Notes under the pieces: model-generated | The model's input: only the letters and a program-made list of their open reading frames with translations | The model's database searches: none | What the model was told of the DNA's origin: nothing | In this document: one piece after another, positions 9,421-21,063 of the stretch | How the letters are laid out: each line of letters begins with the position of its first letter | How positions within the stretch are numbered: the stretch's first letter is position 1 | Position numbers and translations under genes: made by a program | DNA from: Zygnema cylindricum | Lineage: Eukaryota; Streptophyta; Zygnematophyceae; Zygnematales; Zygnemataceae | Length of the DNA stretch: 47,681 nucleotides | NCBI GenBank assembly: GCA_037447655.1 | Contig: JBBHKE010001873.1 | Location: forward strand, 1-47,681 | Direction: 5' to 3'

Positions 9421-9950
9421 AGGAAATTAATACACTTAGAGAAGGAGGGAGGAAAGGTGTACAAAAAAATGGAGTCAGTGAAGAAGTTTATAATACGGAA
9501 GAAGGAGAGAGGAAAAGTGTTCAAAAAATTGGAGTACTTGAAGAAGTTTATAATGCGTAAGAAGAAAATAAAAATGCGAAAATGAGAAGAACATCAAAAT
9601 TCAGTAAGAAAACGAAGAAAGTGTTACCGCCTTTATAAACATATTCTTTCTCCTCTTTCAGAAAGGAAGTAGAATTCAACGGATGAATAGTAAAATGAAA
9701 CGTATTCCGAAAGTGGTCAAAAGAAGACGGCGTGAAAAGTAACATTAAGGAAGTGACTACCATTAACTTTTTGTGATATTCGTGGAATTTTGAATTTTTG
9801 ATCATTCTGAAATTGATTGATATATAGAGTTTTTATTTTGAAGACCTAGAAAGAGGCAACGGAAGCAATGGTGTGTCTAGGAAGGACAAATTTTGGAAGA
9901 GATGGCCGCAAGAATTGAAGTAGTGGAGGCGTTGAGCACAACTTGCTGCG
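9421..9950. other. Copia internal region without pol
   Basis: Between gag and the minisatellite there are only short open frames. I see no protease, integrase or reverse transcriptase motifs. This absence supports the gag-only classification. Confidence 0.6.
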
Positions 9951-10142
9951 TTGGTATGCTGCTCCGAGGCGTTGCTATACTGCTATGTTGATATGTTGCT
10001 ATACAACTATAGTGCTATGTTGCTTTGCTGTTATGTTACTATGCTGCTATATTGCTATGCTGTTATGTTACTATGCAGCTATGTTGCTATGCAACTATGT
10101 TGCTATGCTACTATGCTGCTATGTTGCTATGCTGTTATGATG
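9950..10142. repeat. Period-8/16 minisatellite inside the copia element
   Basis: The tract is built of variants of tgctatgt and tgctatgc in tandem. Because it is almost free of stops, two overlapping frames are open and read as Cys-, Tyr-, Leu- and Met-rich peptides, a composition effect. Confidence 0.85.
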
Positions 10143-10154
10143 CCTTTATCTAAC

Positions 10155-10365
10155 ATCGCAATCATAACAGCTACCATGCGTTTAATTCATTCTGGATGCA
10201 CGAATTTAAATTTTCAAGGGCAGTATTGTTTTTGAAAAGTTAGTTTTGTAGTTACGCTGCTTTGACCTAGCTATCATAGCAGCTACTCTGCTCTTATTTT
10301 ATTCCGGATGTATGAAACTAATTTTTCGGGGGATTGTTGTTTCGAAAAGTCAGTTTCGTTAGTGC
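10155..10365. repeat. Two related units of about 110 bp before the polypurine tract
   Basis: The first unit contains atcataacagctaccatg and ggatgcacgaat. The second, about 110 bp later, contains atcatagcagctactctg and ggatgtatgaaa. They look like an old tandem duplication. The motif atagcagct also occurs in the LTRs. Confidence 0.6.
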
Positions 10366-10567
10366 GTGTCGTTTAGTGCGTGCACAATGTTTTATGGGTA
10401 GAGTATGAGATTCTAATGCTATCTTGATTTACTGCGGAGGTTCGAATGGATCTGCAATTTGGAGGAGTAATGGTAGTAATTGCTTGGGATGTACTGAATT
10501 ATTGGAAGCGGCAGTGACGGTTAAACGAAAGGGAAGAAAGAAGAAAAAGTAGTGGCTGAGAGAGTCT

Positions 10568-10582
10568 AAAGGTTTGGGGGAG
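10568..10582 (+). promoter_or_regulatory. Polypurine tract of the copia element
   Basis: The sequence aaaggtttgggggag lies immediately before the TGTTGG of the 3' LTR, where plus-strand DNA synthesis is primed in LTR retrotransposons. Confidence 0.8.
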
Positions 10583-11685
10583 TGTTGGTTTTTGGAAACC
10601 TTTAGTCCTCTCTATATCACATTGCTATGCTCCCATGCTTCGCTGGTCACATCGCCGCCATAACAATGTGTAAAGAAAAGAGATTCTTTTGCCATGCTGC
10701 GCTATTTATTTCACAATCATAGCAGCTTGTGTACTAGGTACTAAGTGTATTGGAATGTACGGAATTGGACTTCAAGTGACGCGAAGAAACATAGACAAAA
10801 GTACGGCTTGCGTAATAGGAAATGGATAGCGGTACATTTCAGGTACACGTGTCAGTCAGTGAGAGTGTCAAAATTGGTTGTTCCAGACAGAAAAGTACAG
10901 TTTCATTTGGGGAACGAATTTACAAGTGGAGGTTCATCTTTGGTGATGAAAGAATACGTGGAAGGCGGACGGAGTGCGTCGTCATTTTTGGAAGAGAAAT
11001 ATTGACTGTGCGGCGTCGTCAGTTTGGTGAGGGAGGCGAAATCGCGTCCATCACATGATATTTATTTTGGACGCTCCTGATTCGTTTGACGGATTTTGTA
11101 AGACTTGTAAATATTTAACAATGTTGTCCTGTGTATTAATTATTAGTGTAGATCTCAAGTACACTCACATTAATAGAGGTAGTCGATTGATTACGTACGG
11201 CTGGTATGCCTCCGTACAGTTAATAGTAAGCTGTAGTTTATATTTGTAGGACTTAGTCATTTCTAGACTTAGGAACTTTTTGGACAAAAACTGTTTTTGC
11301 TCCTTTTTGGGAATTTCATCTGAGAATTGCTCTCAGTTGTATTGGCAAAATAATCTGAAATTTTGCATATGTGTTCTTCCACATTCAAATATTGTGGCAA
11401 ATTTGCAATCCATTGTGTGTCTCGATTTCTGGGCTTCATTGTAAGCTGGTCATATATATCAAAGTTCGCGCCGCTTTTCTACAACTTTACCTGTGTTGTG
11501 ATTATTCGGTTTGGTATCAAGTATATGAAAATTGATAGGAATTAAATGCCCAGAAACTATCGTAGTTGAGCAGCCAACTTGTTTGGTTAGTTTGTAGACT
11601 TTTGAGTGGAATCAAAGGAGGCTATTTTGGGGTAGCTGGTAGCTTCCGAGGGTAGCATTCATGGCCGAAATGAAATGAAACAACA
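10583..11685 (+). repeat. 3' LTR of the copia element, 1103 bp
   Basis: It starts TGTTGG and ends CAACA, and aligns with 7265-8388 over its full length. The divergence from the 5' LTR is clearly visible by eye, so the insertion is not recent. Confidence 0.92.
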
Positions 11686-11690
11686 TGTCC

Positions 11691-12569
11691 TTAGTCTAAT
11701 GAAAGAAATCATGAAAACGCCCAACCATTAGGTTATTAAAGGCCAAAAATGCTTTTTTGTATAGAAATAGTTTGGGAGAGAGGTGGCTACCAATCAATAT
11801 TACGAAGTCCTAAATCTCACTCTAAACCCCTCTATACTACTGTACAGCTCCAATCACAGTACTGTATCGTAGAACAAGGTACTGGTCTTGTGGTGTATTT
11901 TGTACGGTCTAGGTACGACATGGTCATGGAGAGGGCGCCTATCTCATTAAGACTCGTTTTGATGCTCTTTGGAGATTTCGCTTCCCAATAACGATGTGCC
12001 ACGTGTCATTTGATGCCATAGTATTCATAAGCCGCCAAGACGACCATTCCCTGATGTCGGCTTGAATGACAGTTGTTCAATGATAAAAAAATTTCAATGT
12101 CCGTCATTGAAATGAATGTCCGATTCATTTGTTTATTGCGGTACCTGCGGGAATATTAAATTTTACTGTTTTTATGTGATATTACGTTTAAACCTAGCTA
12201 AATGGTTTAGTCTTTATACATCTCTTTAAGTAGCTCTCGAACCCTTTATATCCTAACACAGTTGTTAGACTATAAGATAAGGTTGTCCGTATCCAGCGAA
12301 CCTTATGGACCAGGATCAATTCCGATCTGGTCTGTATCTTTTGGTATAGTCTACTTAGACTGTCCACTCTCCTCTCTGGCTGCTTAGGCAGCCCTGGATT
12401 TATTTCTCTCTCTCGCTCTAGTCATCAGTGACTACAACAAGTATGGAGATCAAAGAGAGAGAGGTTAGAGCCTAACTGCATCTAACAAAACCTTTTATAT
12501 TTTGTATCCTAAACCAACCTATAAAATACCCAAAAGAAAAACACACATTTCATCATTTAACGATGCAAC
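11691..12569. other. Unassigned intergenic stretch
   Basis: No gene is recognised. A 9-bp hairpin (atttcaatg / cattgaaat, 12091-12113) and a CT-rich patch with cctctctggctgc (12370-12420) are present. Neither supports a feature call. Confidence 0.4.
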
Positions 12570-12572
12570 TTA

Positions 12573-13321
12573 GGGTGTTTCTCCATGTCCTAAACTAAGG
12601 GTTTTTTTTTTGTCGTTTTGTTGATAAACTTAGAGCGTACCGCGTAAGTTTCAACCGTACACAAAATAGAAAAAATGAGAATTACATTTTGCGTCATCAT
12701 TGAACTTAGGATGTACGACACGTTGGCGTCTTGTGTTCTTCGACCTACGGCCATGCCAAAAAACGTCATCTTCAAACTTTTCTTTAAAACACAAGAACGA
12801 TGTGTTTTAAAACAAGTATTTTCTAAAAACAAATAAGAACACGTATTCGCACGTGTATTTTTTTTTACTTAAATATCAAACGAATTCAAGCGACGGCGAA
12901 AGGTACACTATTCGTTATATTTTGTTTGTTTTTGTTCTAGTACGACGAGGCAAAGTACACAATTTGTTTGGTTTTGACCCTTTTCGCTTGGTACAGATTT
13001 TATTTTGCCAGGGGTTCCAAGATTTCGATGTTATTTCACGTCAAACCGATAGGCGAAGCAAAGGCAAAGTGCAATTACTACAATCATGAAATGGCTGAGG
13101 CTAGCAGGCGGTACATCTACAATGTTCTGAAATCTCATGCGACGTCACACGCAGTTACAAAAAATAACGTGCGTCATCACAGATTGTAGACGTTGACAAC
13201 CGTCACGAGCATTGTCAACGTATACAATCGTCACACCCTTAAGTAACTATTTAGTTGTTTTACACAGGGATACTTGAAATCCGAGTGCTTTGCTAAGTTT
13301 CAATTGCATAAAGACGCACCC
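12573..13321. mobile_element. PIF/Harbinger-like element, 749 bp (second family)
   Basis: It begins GGGTGTTTCTCCATGT after TTA (12570-12572) and ends AAAGACGCACCC before TTT, so the second target site is mutated. Long blocks match the element at 30055-31344, including gtaccgcgtaagtttca near the left end and cagattgtagacgttgacaa near the right end. It has no transposase. Confidence 0.75.
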
Positions 13322-13757
13322 TTTGTACTAAATGTTGATGAATAAGGGTCGTGCTTTGAAACTGAGTGGCAAGCGAGGAGTAACGCCTAGAAACTTGATC
13401 AGAAGGGTCTATGTTCAAACTAAGCGAACTTCAAAACTATGAAAAGCTTAAAACTTGTTCGATAGGTGAGTTTCTTTCGAAAAATTAAATTATCGTTAAA
13501 TTGACTATTATACACATTGAGCCCGTGATGGTTGTGAAGCGTAACGGTTTTCTCAACGACGTCGGCAATTGATGGACTGTGTTTGTACATTCTATGTAAG
13601 AAAAAATTGGATTATGTTTATCTACGATTTTTACAATGTACTCGAACGACCAAATATTAAGAATTGACCGAACGACAACCAATAAGCTCTAGTGCGACTA
13701 CAGTACTGTGCTGAATTCAAAGTTTAAAACTTTTTTTAGGTAAGCAATGCATACCGT
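13322..13757. other. Unassigned intergenic stretch
   Basis: AT-rich DNA between two mobile elements. I see no gene or repeat in it. Confidence 0.4.
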
Positions 13758-13765
13758 ATAAGAGT

Positions 13766-14820
13766 CAGAGGTAGCAAACAGTCAACCGAAACCGTAACCG
13801 ACCGTTAACCGACCGCAAGCGCCGGATCTGGAACGGATTCGGTTGCCAAATTTGGGGGTTGGGCCGGATTCAGGCGAGTGGTTAAAAAAAAAAAAAATTG
13901 GTTACGGTCGGGTTAGTAAAAAACGAAAAAAAGATTGAAGGTTTTGTACCGTCCATACTATCCAAAATTATTGTACTTTGTACTCTTGGTATCGTGGAAG
14001 TTATAAGCAAGATGTACCATTAATCTTGTACTTGTTCCGGTACGAGCGGGTACGGGTAGTCGCGATAAATCGAGTTTCGGTTAACTTTTTTTTTTCGTAA
14101 ATGCGTTTCGGGTAACGGTTAACAATTTTGGAGCGTGACATAACCCGATCGGGCGTCGGGTACCCAGAGTTTGAAAAAAAAATCGGTCAGTTTCGGTTAT
14201 CTAAAATTTTGACTTTAAGTCAAAATTTTACATAACCGAAACCGACCGGTTTTTTTTTTCAAAATCCGAGTAACTGACGCCCAACCGGGTTATGTCACGC
14301 TCCAAAATTGTTAACCGTTAACCGACCGGCGTTTACGAAAATAAAAGTTAACCGAAACTCGATTTCTCGCGACTAACCGTGCCCGCCCGTAACCGAAAAA
14401 GTACAAAATTAACTAATGTACGACGTATGAATAAGCCAATAATTACGATTTGTCGCGTTCCTTTAGATTTGCGAAATGAATAGTGGACTACCGTATCATA
14501 TTTGCGACGCTTTGTCGCGTTCCCCAAGATTTGCGAAATGAATAGTGTTACTACCGTGTTAGATTTGCGACGCTAATCATGATGTCACGTACTTCCACGA
14601 TACCAAACAGTACAAAGTACAATAATGTTGGATTGTATGGACAGTACAAAATTTTCATTTTTTTTTGTTTTTTGGTTAACCGACCGTTTTTTTTTTCTGG
14701 TGAGTCAACCGACCGCAACCGCCCGGCCCTCAAAATTTGGCAACCGAATCCGTTCCGGATCCGGCGTGGGCGGTCGGTTAACGTTCGGTCACGGTTTCGG
14801 TTGACCGTTTGCGACCTCTG
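13766..14820. mobile_element. Two hAT elements fused end to end in inverted orientation
   Basis: The left half (13766 to about 14216) starts CAGAGGTAGCAAAC like element B and runs to its right end, but lacks the last dozen bases. The right half (about 14217-14820) is in the orientation of element A and ends GCGACCTCTG. The joint reads gactttaagtc, a near-perfect palindrome. The outer flanks ataagagt and cccgtcat do not match, which is expected if two separate insertions were joined by loss of their inner ends. Confidence 0.8.
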
Positions 14821-14828
14821 CCCGTCAT

Positions 14829-15241
14829 GCAAACCACCATGGTGCCAAAATTTCCGATATTATGATACGCATCCTGATAGTAAACTCAAAAATGGGACCA
14901 GATATCGATTATATGTCTGATGTCTTCAGCGCATCGGTGGTGAACATCGAGATTAATGGATAATGCCAACTGGACGGCCGAGATCTTCTCCTCAGAATAT
15001 AGCGCTTTATTGTCATCTCTCACACGTGCGTTTCTCCCTCGTCGGTTACATAGGCTTCAATTTGTGGCCCGCTCTTGTCCCGAAACTCCCCTAGGGGATC
15101 GACCCGCCAGGTGGCCTCCACCGGATTTGTTACCCAGGAGCCTCGTTTTCTATTCGCAGCGCCGTTAGGCTCTTATCCGCCATGATCCCCGCTCCATGGA
15201 CTTTTCCATGTGACGCTGTTCCGTTCCTCCCTTTTCCTGCG
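14829..15241. other. Unassigned stretch upstream of psaH
   Basis: Moderately GC-rich DNA with one open frame (14956-15168) that matches nothing I recognise. Confidence 0.4.
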
Positions 15242-15627
15242 ATTCTGTCCTCGCGGTTGGACTGCTCAATTATAGCCAATTAGTAATAGAACTAATACCT
15301 TGCAGTTACATTATTCATTTGAAAATGACATTTTGTGTACGCGTTCTCAAAAATATTCTGCCCTCAAGGCTGGACTGCTCATTTACATCCATTGTGTTTC
15401 AGAACCAGTACTTAAAGTGAATTTTATGAGTTGTATATAGCATTTATGTACTTGTTCTTGAAAACACCAGCATCAAAACCTCGCTGCGTTTCACTGGATT
15501 GTTCTCGCAGCAGAAGTCTACTTACAAATTATTACAAAAGATAAGAAGAAACGGAACTGTGTGCCGAGAGCTGCTGAACATCATTCTACACTAACCTTGC
15601 TACCATCACAGGGCAAATTTTGCTGCC
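15242..15627 (+). promoter_or_regulatory. Presumed psaH promoter and leader with a duplicated segment
   Basis: A stretch of about 113 bp is present twice in tandem, with ctgtcctcgcggttggactg at 15245 and ctgccctcaaggctggactg at 15358. A CCAAT motif lies at 15276-15280, and gttgtatatagcat near 15430 could serve as a TATA box. The leader ends gctgcc before ATGG, a good start context. The transcription start cannot be fixed from sequence alone. Confidence 0.5.
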
Positions 15628-16707
15628 ATGGCTTCCCTTGCAGTCTCCGCCCCCGTCTCCACCGCAGCCAGCAGCTTCTGCGGACAGAAGCTCTCTGTGA
15701 AGAGCGCCAAGGTGTCCAGCCGATCCTCAGTCAGGTGGTTTTCTTGTCCTTGTAAAGTGTTTGGAACTCCTGGAATTGTTCAACTGCTAACTTTAAATAG
15801 CTCTTCTGCAGCAACAATAAAGACTCTGTACAGCTGACGCAAACTATTGATGTTAGATAGTTATCAACTGCTGTTCGAATGTTCTGCTGTTCAAATTTGA
15901 ACATTTGGAGCTGAAACTTGGACACTGAATCTGGATCTCAACGCACTCTTTTGCAAATTTTGTCATCTTTGCTGTCCTTTATTCCAAGTTTACCGCTGTC
16001 TGAACCATGGTTTGTATCTTCTTTACCAGACTTGCTGCTCCTCGTGCCAAGTACGGAGACGAGAGTGTCTACTTTGACTTGAAGGACATTGGCAACACCA
16101 CAGGAGGATGGGACTTGTACGGATCAGATGGTGGATCACCGTACAACGGCATGCAGGTAATTGAAAATGCTCTAGTTTCTTCTTTTACTGAATGTGTATC
16201 CGTTTATTTAGTTTATTGCATTTGTTGCGCGTTTAGAAAAACTAGTTTATTAGTGGCTAAACTTTTAAGATCTTGCTGGTCTCAAAAATCAAGGGTCAGC
16301 TTCTGATTCAAATGTCCATTGAATGCAATGTATTATGCTGGTAATAATAAAGTATGAATAGTTTTGTCCAATTCCATCGATGCAATGCTTCTTTTTCCAA
16401 CCAAAAATCAGCTGTAGTTTCTACTCTTTAAATACAACCCATATCGTGGCTGCTTAAGCAGAAACTGGATTATTTCAGAAATATGTTTTGTTCCTCATCG
16501 CTATTCTCCTGTTTTTGTCGATTGCAGTCCAAGTTCTTTGAGACTTTTGCCGGAGCTTTCACAAAGAGAGGAATCCTCCTGAAGTTTTTGGTTCTCGGAG
16601 GAGCCGGAACTCTCGGATACTTCGGAGCCACAGCTGGGGGTGATCTTTTGGCGATCAAGAAGGGCCCACAGGAGGCATCCAAGCCAGGACCCCGAGGAAG
16701 GCTGTAG
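15628..16707 (+). CDS. psaH: Photosystem I reaction centre subunit VI (PsaH), three exons
   Basis: PsaH is a small nuclear-encoded subunit of photosystem I in the thylakoid membrane. It has one membrane span and helps form the docking site for LHCII during state transitions. Exons are 15628-15734, 16030-16156 and 16528-16707, all with GT-AG borders, giving 137 codons plus TAG. Residues 1 to about 42 form a Ser/Ala-rich chloroplast transit peptide ([17 protein letters not shown]). The mature part has the family hallmarks [53 protein letters not shown], a hydrophobic Gly/Ala segment as the single span, and a basic tail ending GPRGRL. Length is as usual for plant PsaH with its transit peptide. 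The frame is intact through all three exons. An AATC repeat lies in the 3' region at about 16819-16839. Confidence 0.97.
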
Positions 16708-18025
16708 ATTACTTTTTAGACATTTAGGCAAATTTTTAATCAGGTTAAACACCATTCTTGGGTTTGTGTAAGATACAGTTACCCTTTTGTGAATGTGCAG
16801 AAGCTTATTCAGTATAAATCAATCAATCAATCAATCAATTTTCAGTATCTTTCCCCATGTATATTGGACTATCAGTTCAGCCCAGTTTTCGCATGGCTTC
16901 CATTAACTGAGTTTTTTTTGTGGGTGATTGGAGTATCCTGAGGAAACGACTGGCAGTCAGCTATATCATGGGTGGAATCTTTTGGAGTTTGTTTGCTTTG
17001 CGTACTCGAAAATCAAATTATTATTATTTTGAAATATTGTTTTGAATCTTGGCCTCTTTATGGCAATCGTGAGAGTGGCTGTCCATATTTACGGAACTGT
17101 TTATGAAAAATTACAGAATGTCACCAATTTATCAAGACAAATTTGAAGGTGAGTTGAACAGACGGCTGTTTACTGTTAAGAAACACAGTATAATATAGTA
17201 AAGTCTTTTTCTTACTCATATAGAATTATTTTCCCGTATGTTTTTATTGCCCTTATTCATTTTGTTATGTGGTTTTTATAGGAGAAGTCAGCTCACTTCA
17301 GCTGCCGTCATTAATTAATAACACTAATTCATCTCTACTTTCATTGGCCGAAAATCCTGAAGTAGTGGTAACACCCGAGTGGGCTGCAATCTGCCACGTT
17401 GCCCTACATTTTGTCGCATTTTCATCCTAATTTCCCATCTACAGTCCTTCATCAGTGAGTCCAGGCGGTCTTATTTTAGTGAGTACTTTTTGCTTCCTGT
17501 TGGATACTTGCCTTTTTCTCTTGCCAGTTGCCAGTCTTTCGGTCATGGCTATAATTGCTAGGAAGCCGTTCACTTTGGGATAAACGACGTTGGTCAAGAC
17601 TGAACTGGTTCAATATCTGACTAAAATGATATGCCCAATTCTTTCATGCACTTGATGGTTTTTTTTTATAAGTTGTCTTGTACGTGTTCATGTACCCTAC
17701 TGTTACTCGTTACTTTCCCTCTGCATGTTGCAAGTACAATGCTTCTTGCGCAAGTTTCAGTCATTGTTGCAGAAGTTTTCCATTTGCCTGCCCCTTGCGA
17801 TGGAACGCTAAACGATTGGCGGACTCCAAGTGAAAATTGAACTGTATGTGCACGGAAAATGTGAAATTTTAGTGGTGAAAAGATCATTAACAAGAATAGA
17901 TATACATGTCGTAGTTCTTCTAACCACCATTGAATAGTATACAGTGAGACTACACTGATCCATGCAAGTAATAAGCTACATACATGCAGAGACTGTTTTG
18001 AAATGTGGTATCTGATGAATGTACA
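16708..18025. other. Region downstream of psaH without recognised genes
   Basis: It includes the psaH 3' untranslated region and then AT-rich DNA. Short open frames exist but none resembles a known protein, and no repeat ends are seen. Confidence 0.4.
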
Positions 18026-18033
18026 CTAGAAGC

Positions 18034-18399
18034 TAGTGTTGGGTATCGGGTAGTTTCATATCGCGATAATTTCGATATTCGATGTATCGAATATCGATTG
18101 AGCAAAGTCCTCGATATATCGTACCGCGACCAACATAAATTATCGCGATATATATCGCTAAAAAAATCTGTCCGTATAGGTACCGTACAGGGAAGTACAG
18201 TATACCGTACGCAGAGTCGTACGGACTGAGCCCCAAACTGAGCCCCCCCAGGGGGTGTTTTAAAAAAAAATCAGGGAAAAAAAAAAATAAAGTCCGGATA
18301 TTTAGCTTCTCCGTACATGGTCTCGATAAATCGATTATCGGGTACCTAAAATTCGATATATATCGAATATCGGCAATAGGTCCTCGATACCCAACACTA
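18034..18399. mobile_element. hAT MITE of the TAGTGTTGGG family, 366 bp
   Basis: Both ends read TAGTGTTGGGTATCG inwards. The flanks ctagaagc (18026-18033) and ttggaagc (18400-18407) match at six of eight bases, a plausible decayed 8-bp duplication. The inside is rich in atatcgcgat palindromes and holds a strong hairpin around ccccccagggggtg. It is related to the complete copy at 32637-33406. Confidence 0.8.
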
Positions 18400-18415
18400 T
18401 TGGAAGCCTTTGAAC

Positions 18416-18872
18416 CATAGTTCAAAAGTAGGTGAAAGTAGGCCCATACAATATGCCTATTGTACGCAAAACATACAATATGACCTTAAGACCCATATTG
18501 TATTGTACCCAAAATGAAAAAATATAGTATCAGGGTTGAGTTCCATATCGATCGATAGAGAATTAAAAGCCATGTCTAAATTCTGAAAAACATTCGGACA
18601 AAAAAAAAAAATTCTGTGAGTTTTGAGGTATTTTTTATTTAACCCGTCAGATTCGGAAGATCAGACGGTCGCTGATGAAAGTAGCGATCTAAGAAGATCA
18701 CATGAAAAGCCCATAACACAACTTAAGATATGACTATCGTCAGATTTGGATGATCGGACGGTCGCTGATGAAAGTAGCGATCTAAGAAGATCACATGAAA
18801 AACCCAAAACACAACTTACGATAAAGGCGCCTACAAAAGGCCTTCAATAGAAACGCCTACTTTTGAACTATG
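18416..18872. mobile_element. hAT MITE of a third family, 457 bp, perfect 8-bp TSD
   Basis: The terminal inverted repeats are CATAGTTCAAAAGTAGG and CCTACTTTTGAACTATG, and the flanking duplication is CTTTGAAC at 18408-18415 and 18873-18880. A unit of 93 bp inside is duplicated in tandem (about 18646 and 18739), containing gacggtcgctgatgaaagta. There is no coding capacity. Confidence 0.9.
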
Positions 18873-19229
18873 CTTTGAACCATACTACTCGCTTGTTAGT
18901 ACCCGTTACTGTACGCTTAGTCGGGGTAAAACACACTATACAGTATGGGGTCACAGCATATAGCGTTCCCAAATGCTTTTTCACGGTAGGACCATTAGAA
19001 CAAAAATACGACCGTCCATGCTGTACAATGTACGCAATTCGTGTTTTGCAAGTACAACGTTGAGTTCGTACAGAGTTCTGTACTTAGCAGTTACATCGGT
19101 GAACAGATAAACTATTCCATTTGTTTAGCTATTTACGCTTTCATGCTTGGAAAGACAATTTGGGCTTAGACAGAAAACGAAGATTTTCCGTTCTACTTTC
19201 ACAACATTCCGATGTAAAGAAATGAAATC

Positions 19230-19969
19230 GTTACTTTAGATTGTGACGGTTGTAGACGACTAACACTTGTGCCATTGTAGATGTTTAAGGTTTGTGACAT
19301 TTTGACATCACGCTCAGTTATGACAGCATCGACGTCACAAATTCTAAAACTTTCCGCCATGGTTTCCCGATTTTGTTTTTTAGTCCTTTCTAATTCTACT
19401 TGCCATCAAAATGCGCCCAAAGATAGTCAAAAGAAATCGTTTGTAGAGATTTTCCATACGATACCATTATTGGCGTTTTTCATTGCAAGAATTGTGAGAT
19501 AGGCGTGGTAGTTGAAGAGGGAGAGGGAGAGAGAGGCGCTTTCACGGACTTCGCTTTTGCGAAATGGCGCCCGTTGGTCAAGACCCCTCCACGGTCCCTG
19601 TACGGAAAAAAGTCACGCACAGGTTGGAAACGTGTAGTGGGTTTTTTTTTGGTACTCCGCGCACAAAAATTGTCAAAAACCCTCGACGCGTGCGACAGCA
19701 TCTGCCTATTTGCTCACATCGTGGAACTTTAATTAAAATCAACTCGCGATGTGATTGAGTAGAAGTTTGAAGATGAGATGGAGGGACGCGAAAGTGGGTC
19801 GAAACGCGCTAGACGACAAACTGCAGTACATTTAAAGTTTCAAAGTGATGCAAATTGTATTGTGGTAATTTCAATTTTTTGGTATGGCTGTGGATTTTCT
19901 CGTTGAGGGCTAAGATTTGGAGGAAAACGACAAAAAAAAACCCCAACTCTATAATATGGGAAATTGCCC
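19230..19969. mobile_element. Degraded Harbinger-like copy
   Basis: The stretch gttgtagatgttta, the block with ccatggtttcccgattttgt, and the following sequence match the interior of 5754-6707 in order. The right end ATATGGGAAATTGCCC followed by TTA could be the decayed terminus. The left end is not recognisable, so the start given is only where similarity begins. Confidence 0.55.
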
Positions 19970-19972
19970 TTA

Positions 19973-21061
19973 GTCATCGGCAATCGGGGTATTTGAAATG
20001 TGAGGCGCAGAGTCGGCCACGCCCACTCATTTGTGATGGATGGCGAACGCAATTTTACTATTTTAGGGTTTTGTCCTTTTGCTTCATACGCTAAGTAATT
20101 TTTATATTAATACTTTGACATCGAACTGTAAAAGTATAGTCTGAACAAAGTAATGTTTGAACTGAAATTTCAAACTAGACGATAAAGTTCGAACACAATC
20201 TGTTCTTTTTGTTCCATGGTTTGGACTATGTTGTGGGAGATCCTCTTCGTCCCGCCATTAAAATAAAGATTTAGTATAAAGTACATGTTTAATTGAATAA
20301 CATTCAGAGTACGACTGTGAAAACTCGGTCGCTCCCTATATTCAGCAGGAGGGTAACTAGGAGTATCACCATATATTTTTTAGGTCAAGTAAAGGTAAAA
20401 ACAATGTGTGAATGTTAATAACAATTAAATAAACGTATCTCATGTCTATTTTATTGCATTCCAGAAAGGCATAAACATAAGTTTTTCTCTAGCTATTTAT
20501 GTCAAATTCAAATTCAAGAAACACAAAAAAGAAAAAAATATTTACAAAAAAATCATAGATTTTTCAAGTATCAAGCTATAAGTACATAACTGTATATTAT
20601 AACATTGATACATTTTGAGCTAATTGGAATCTATATGTTAAAAACTGCTCTTCAACAACTTTGTCGACTTTGTAACAAGAGGGAAGAGGAAAACTGAATT
20701 CAAGGGTAAAAAACGATAGGAAGTGAAAAATAAAGTAGAAATTAGTAGATTGAGAGATGAAAGCAGAATTAAGGCACGGGAAATGATACAAAGTACCGAT
20801 TTCAAGTAAGATACCACGAACTAAAAGTCTAAAACTAAACGAGATTTTCATCGTCACCTTTGTGACACCTGTCACTGGTGGGTGAAGTTTCGTCCAAAGG
20901 CGATCCTGCAAAACATTTCCGTACAGTAACATAGAGGGCTCACCTCGTACCGAACCAAATTCCAATACCAAATCGAATTCCGTACCAAATTGACCGAATA
21001 TTTCTGGCGAATATGCCGGAGCGACCGCATCGGCATTTTATTAAAAAAATGCAGAATACGG
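19973..21061. other. AT-rich intergenic stretch
   Basis: No gene recognised. A minus-strand open frame at 20597-20971 has no recognisable similarity and an AT-driven composition. Confidence 0.4.
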
Positions 21062-21063
21062 TA

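Larger units (their letters stand above)
7265..11685 (+). mobile_element. Gag-only Ty1/copia LTR element (TR-GAG-like)
   Basis: Two direct repeats of 1.1 kb, each starting TGTTGG and ending CAACA, bound an internal region of 2.2 kb. The flanks are tgtct (7260-7264) and tgtcc (11686-11690), a 5-bp target duplication with one mismatch. Next to the 5' LTR is a primer binding site, and next to the 3' LTR a polypurine tract. The interior encodes a copia-type gag with a zinc knuckle. No protease, integrase, reverse transcriptase or RNase H is detectable, so the element would depend on an autonomous partner. Confidence 0.92.

Noticed and set aside
13758-14828. A single hAT element with its own target duplication
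   Set aside because: The flanks ataagagt and cccgtcat do not match, and the interior is two opposed elements.
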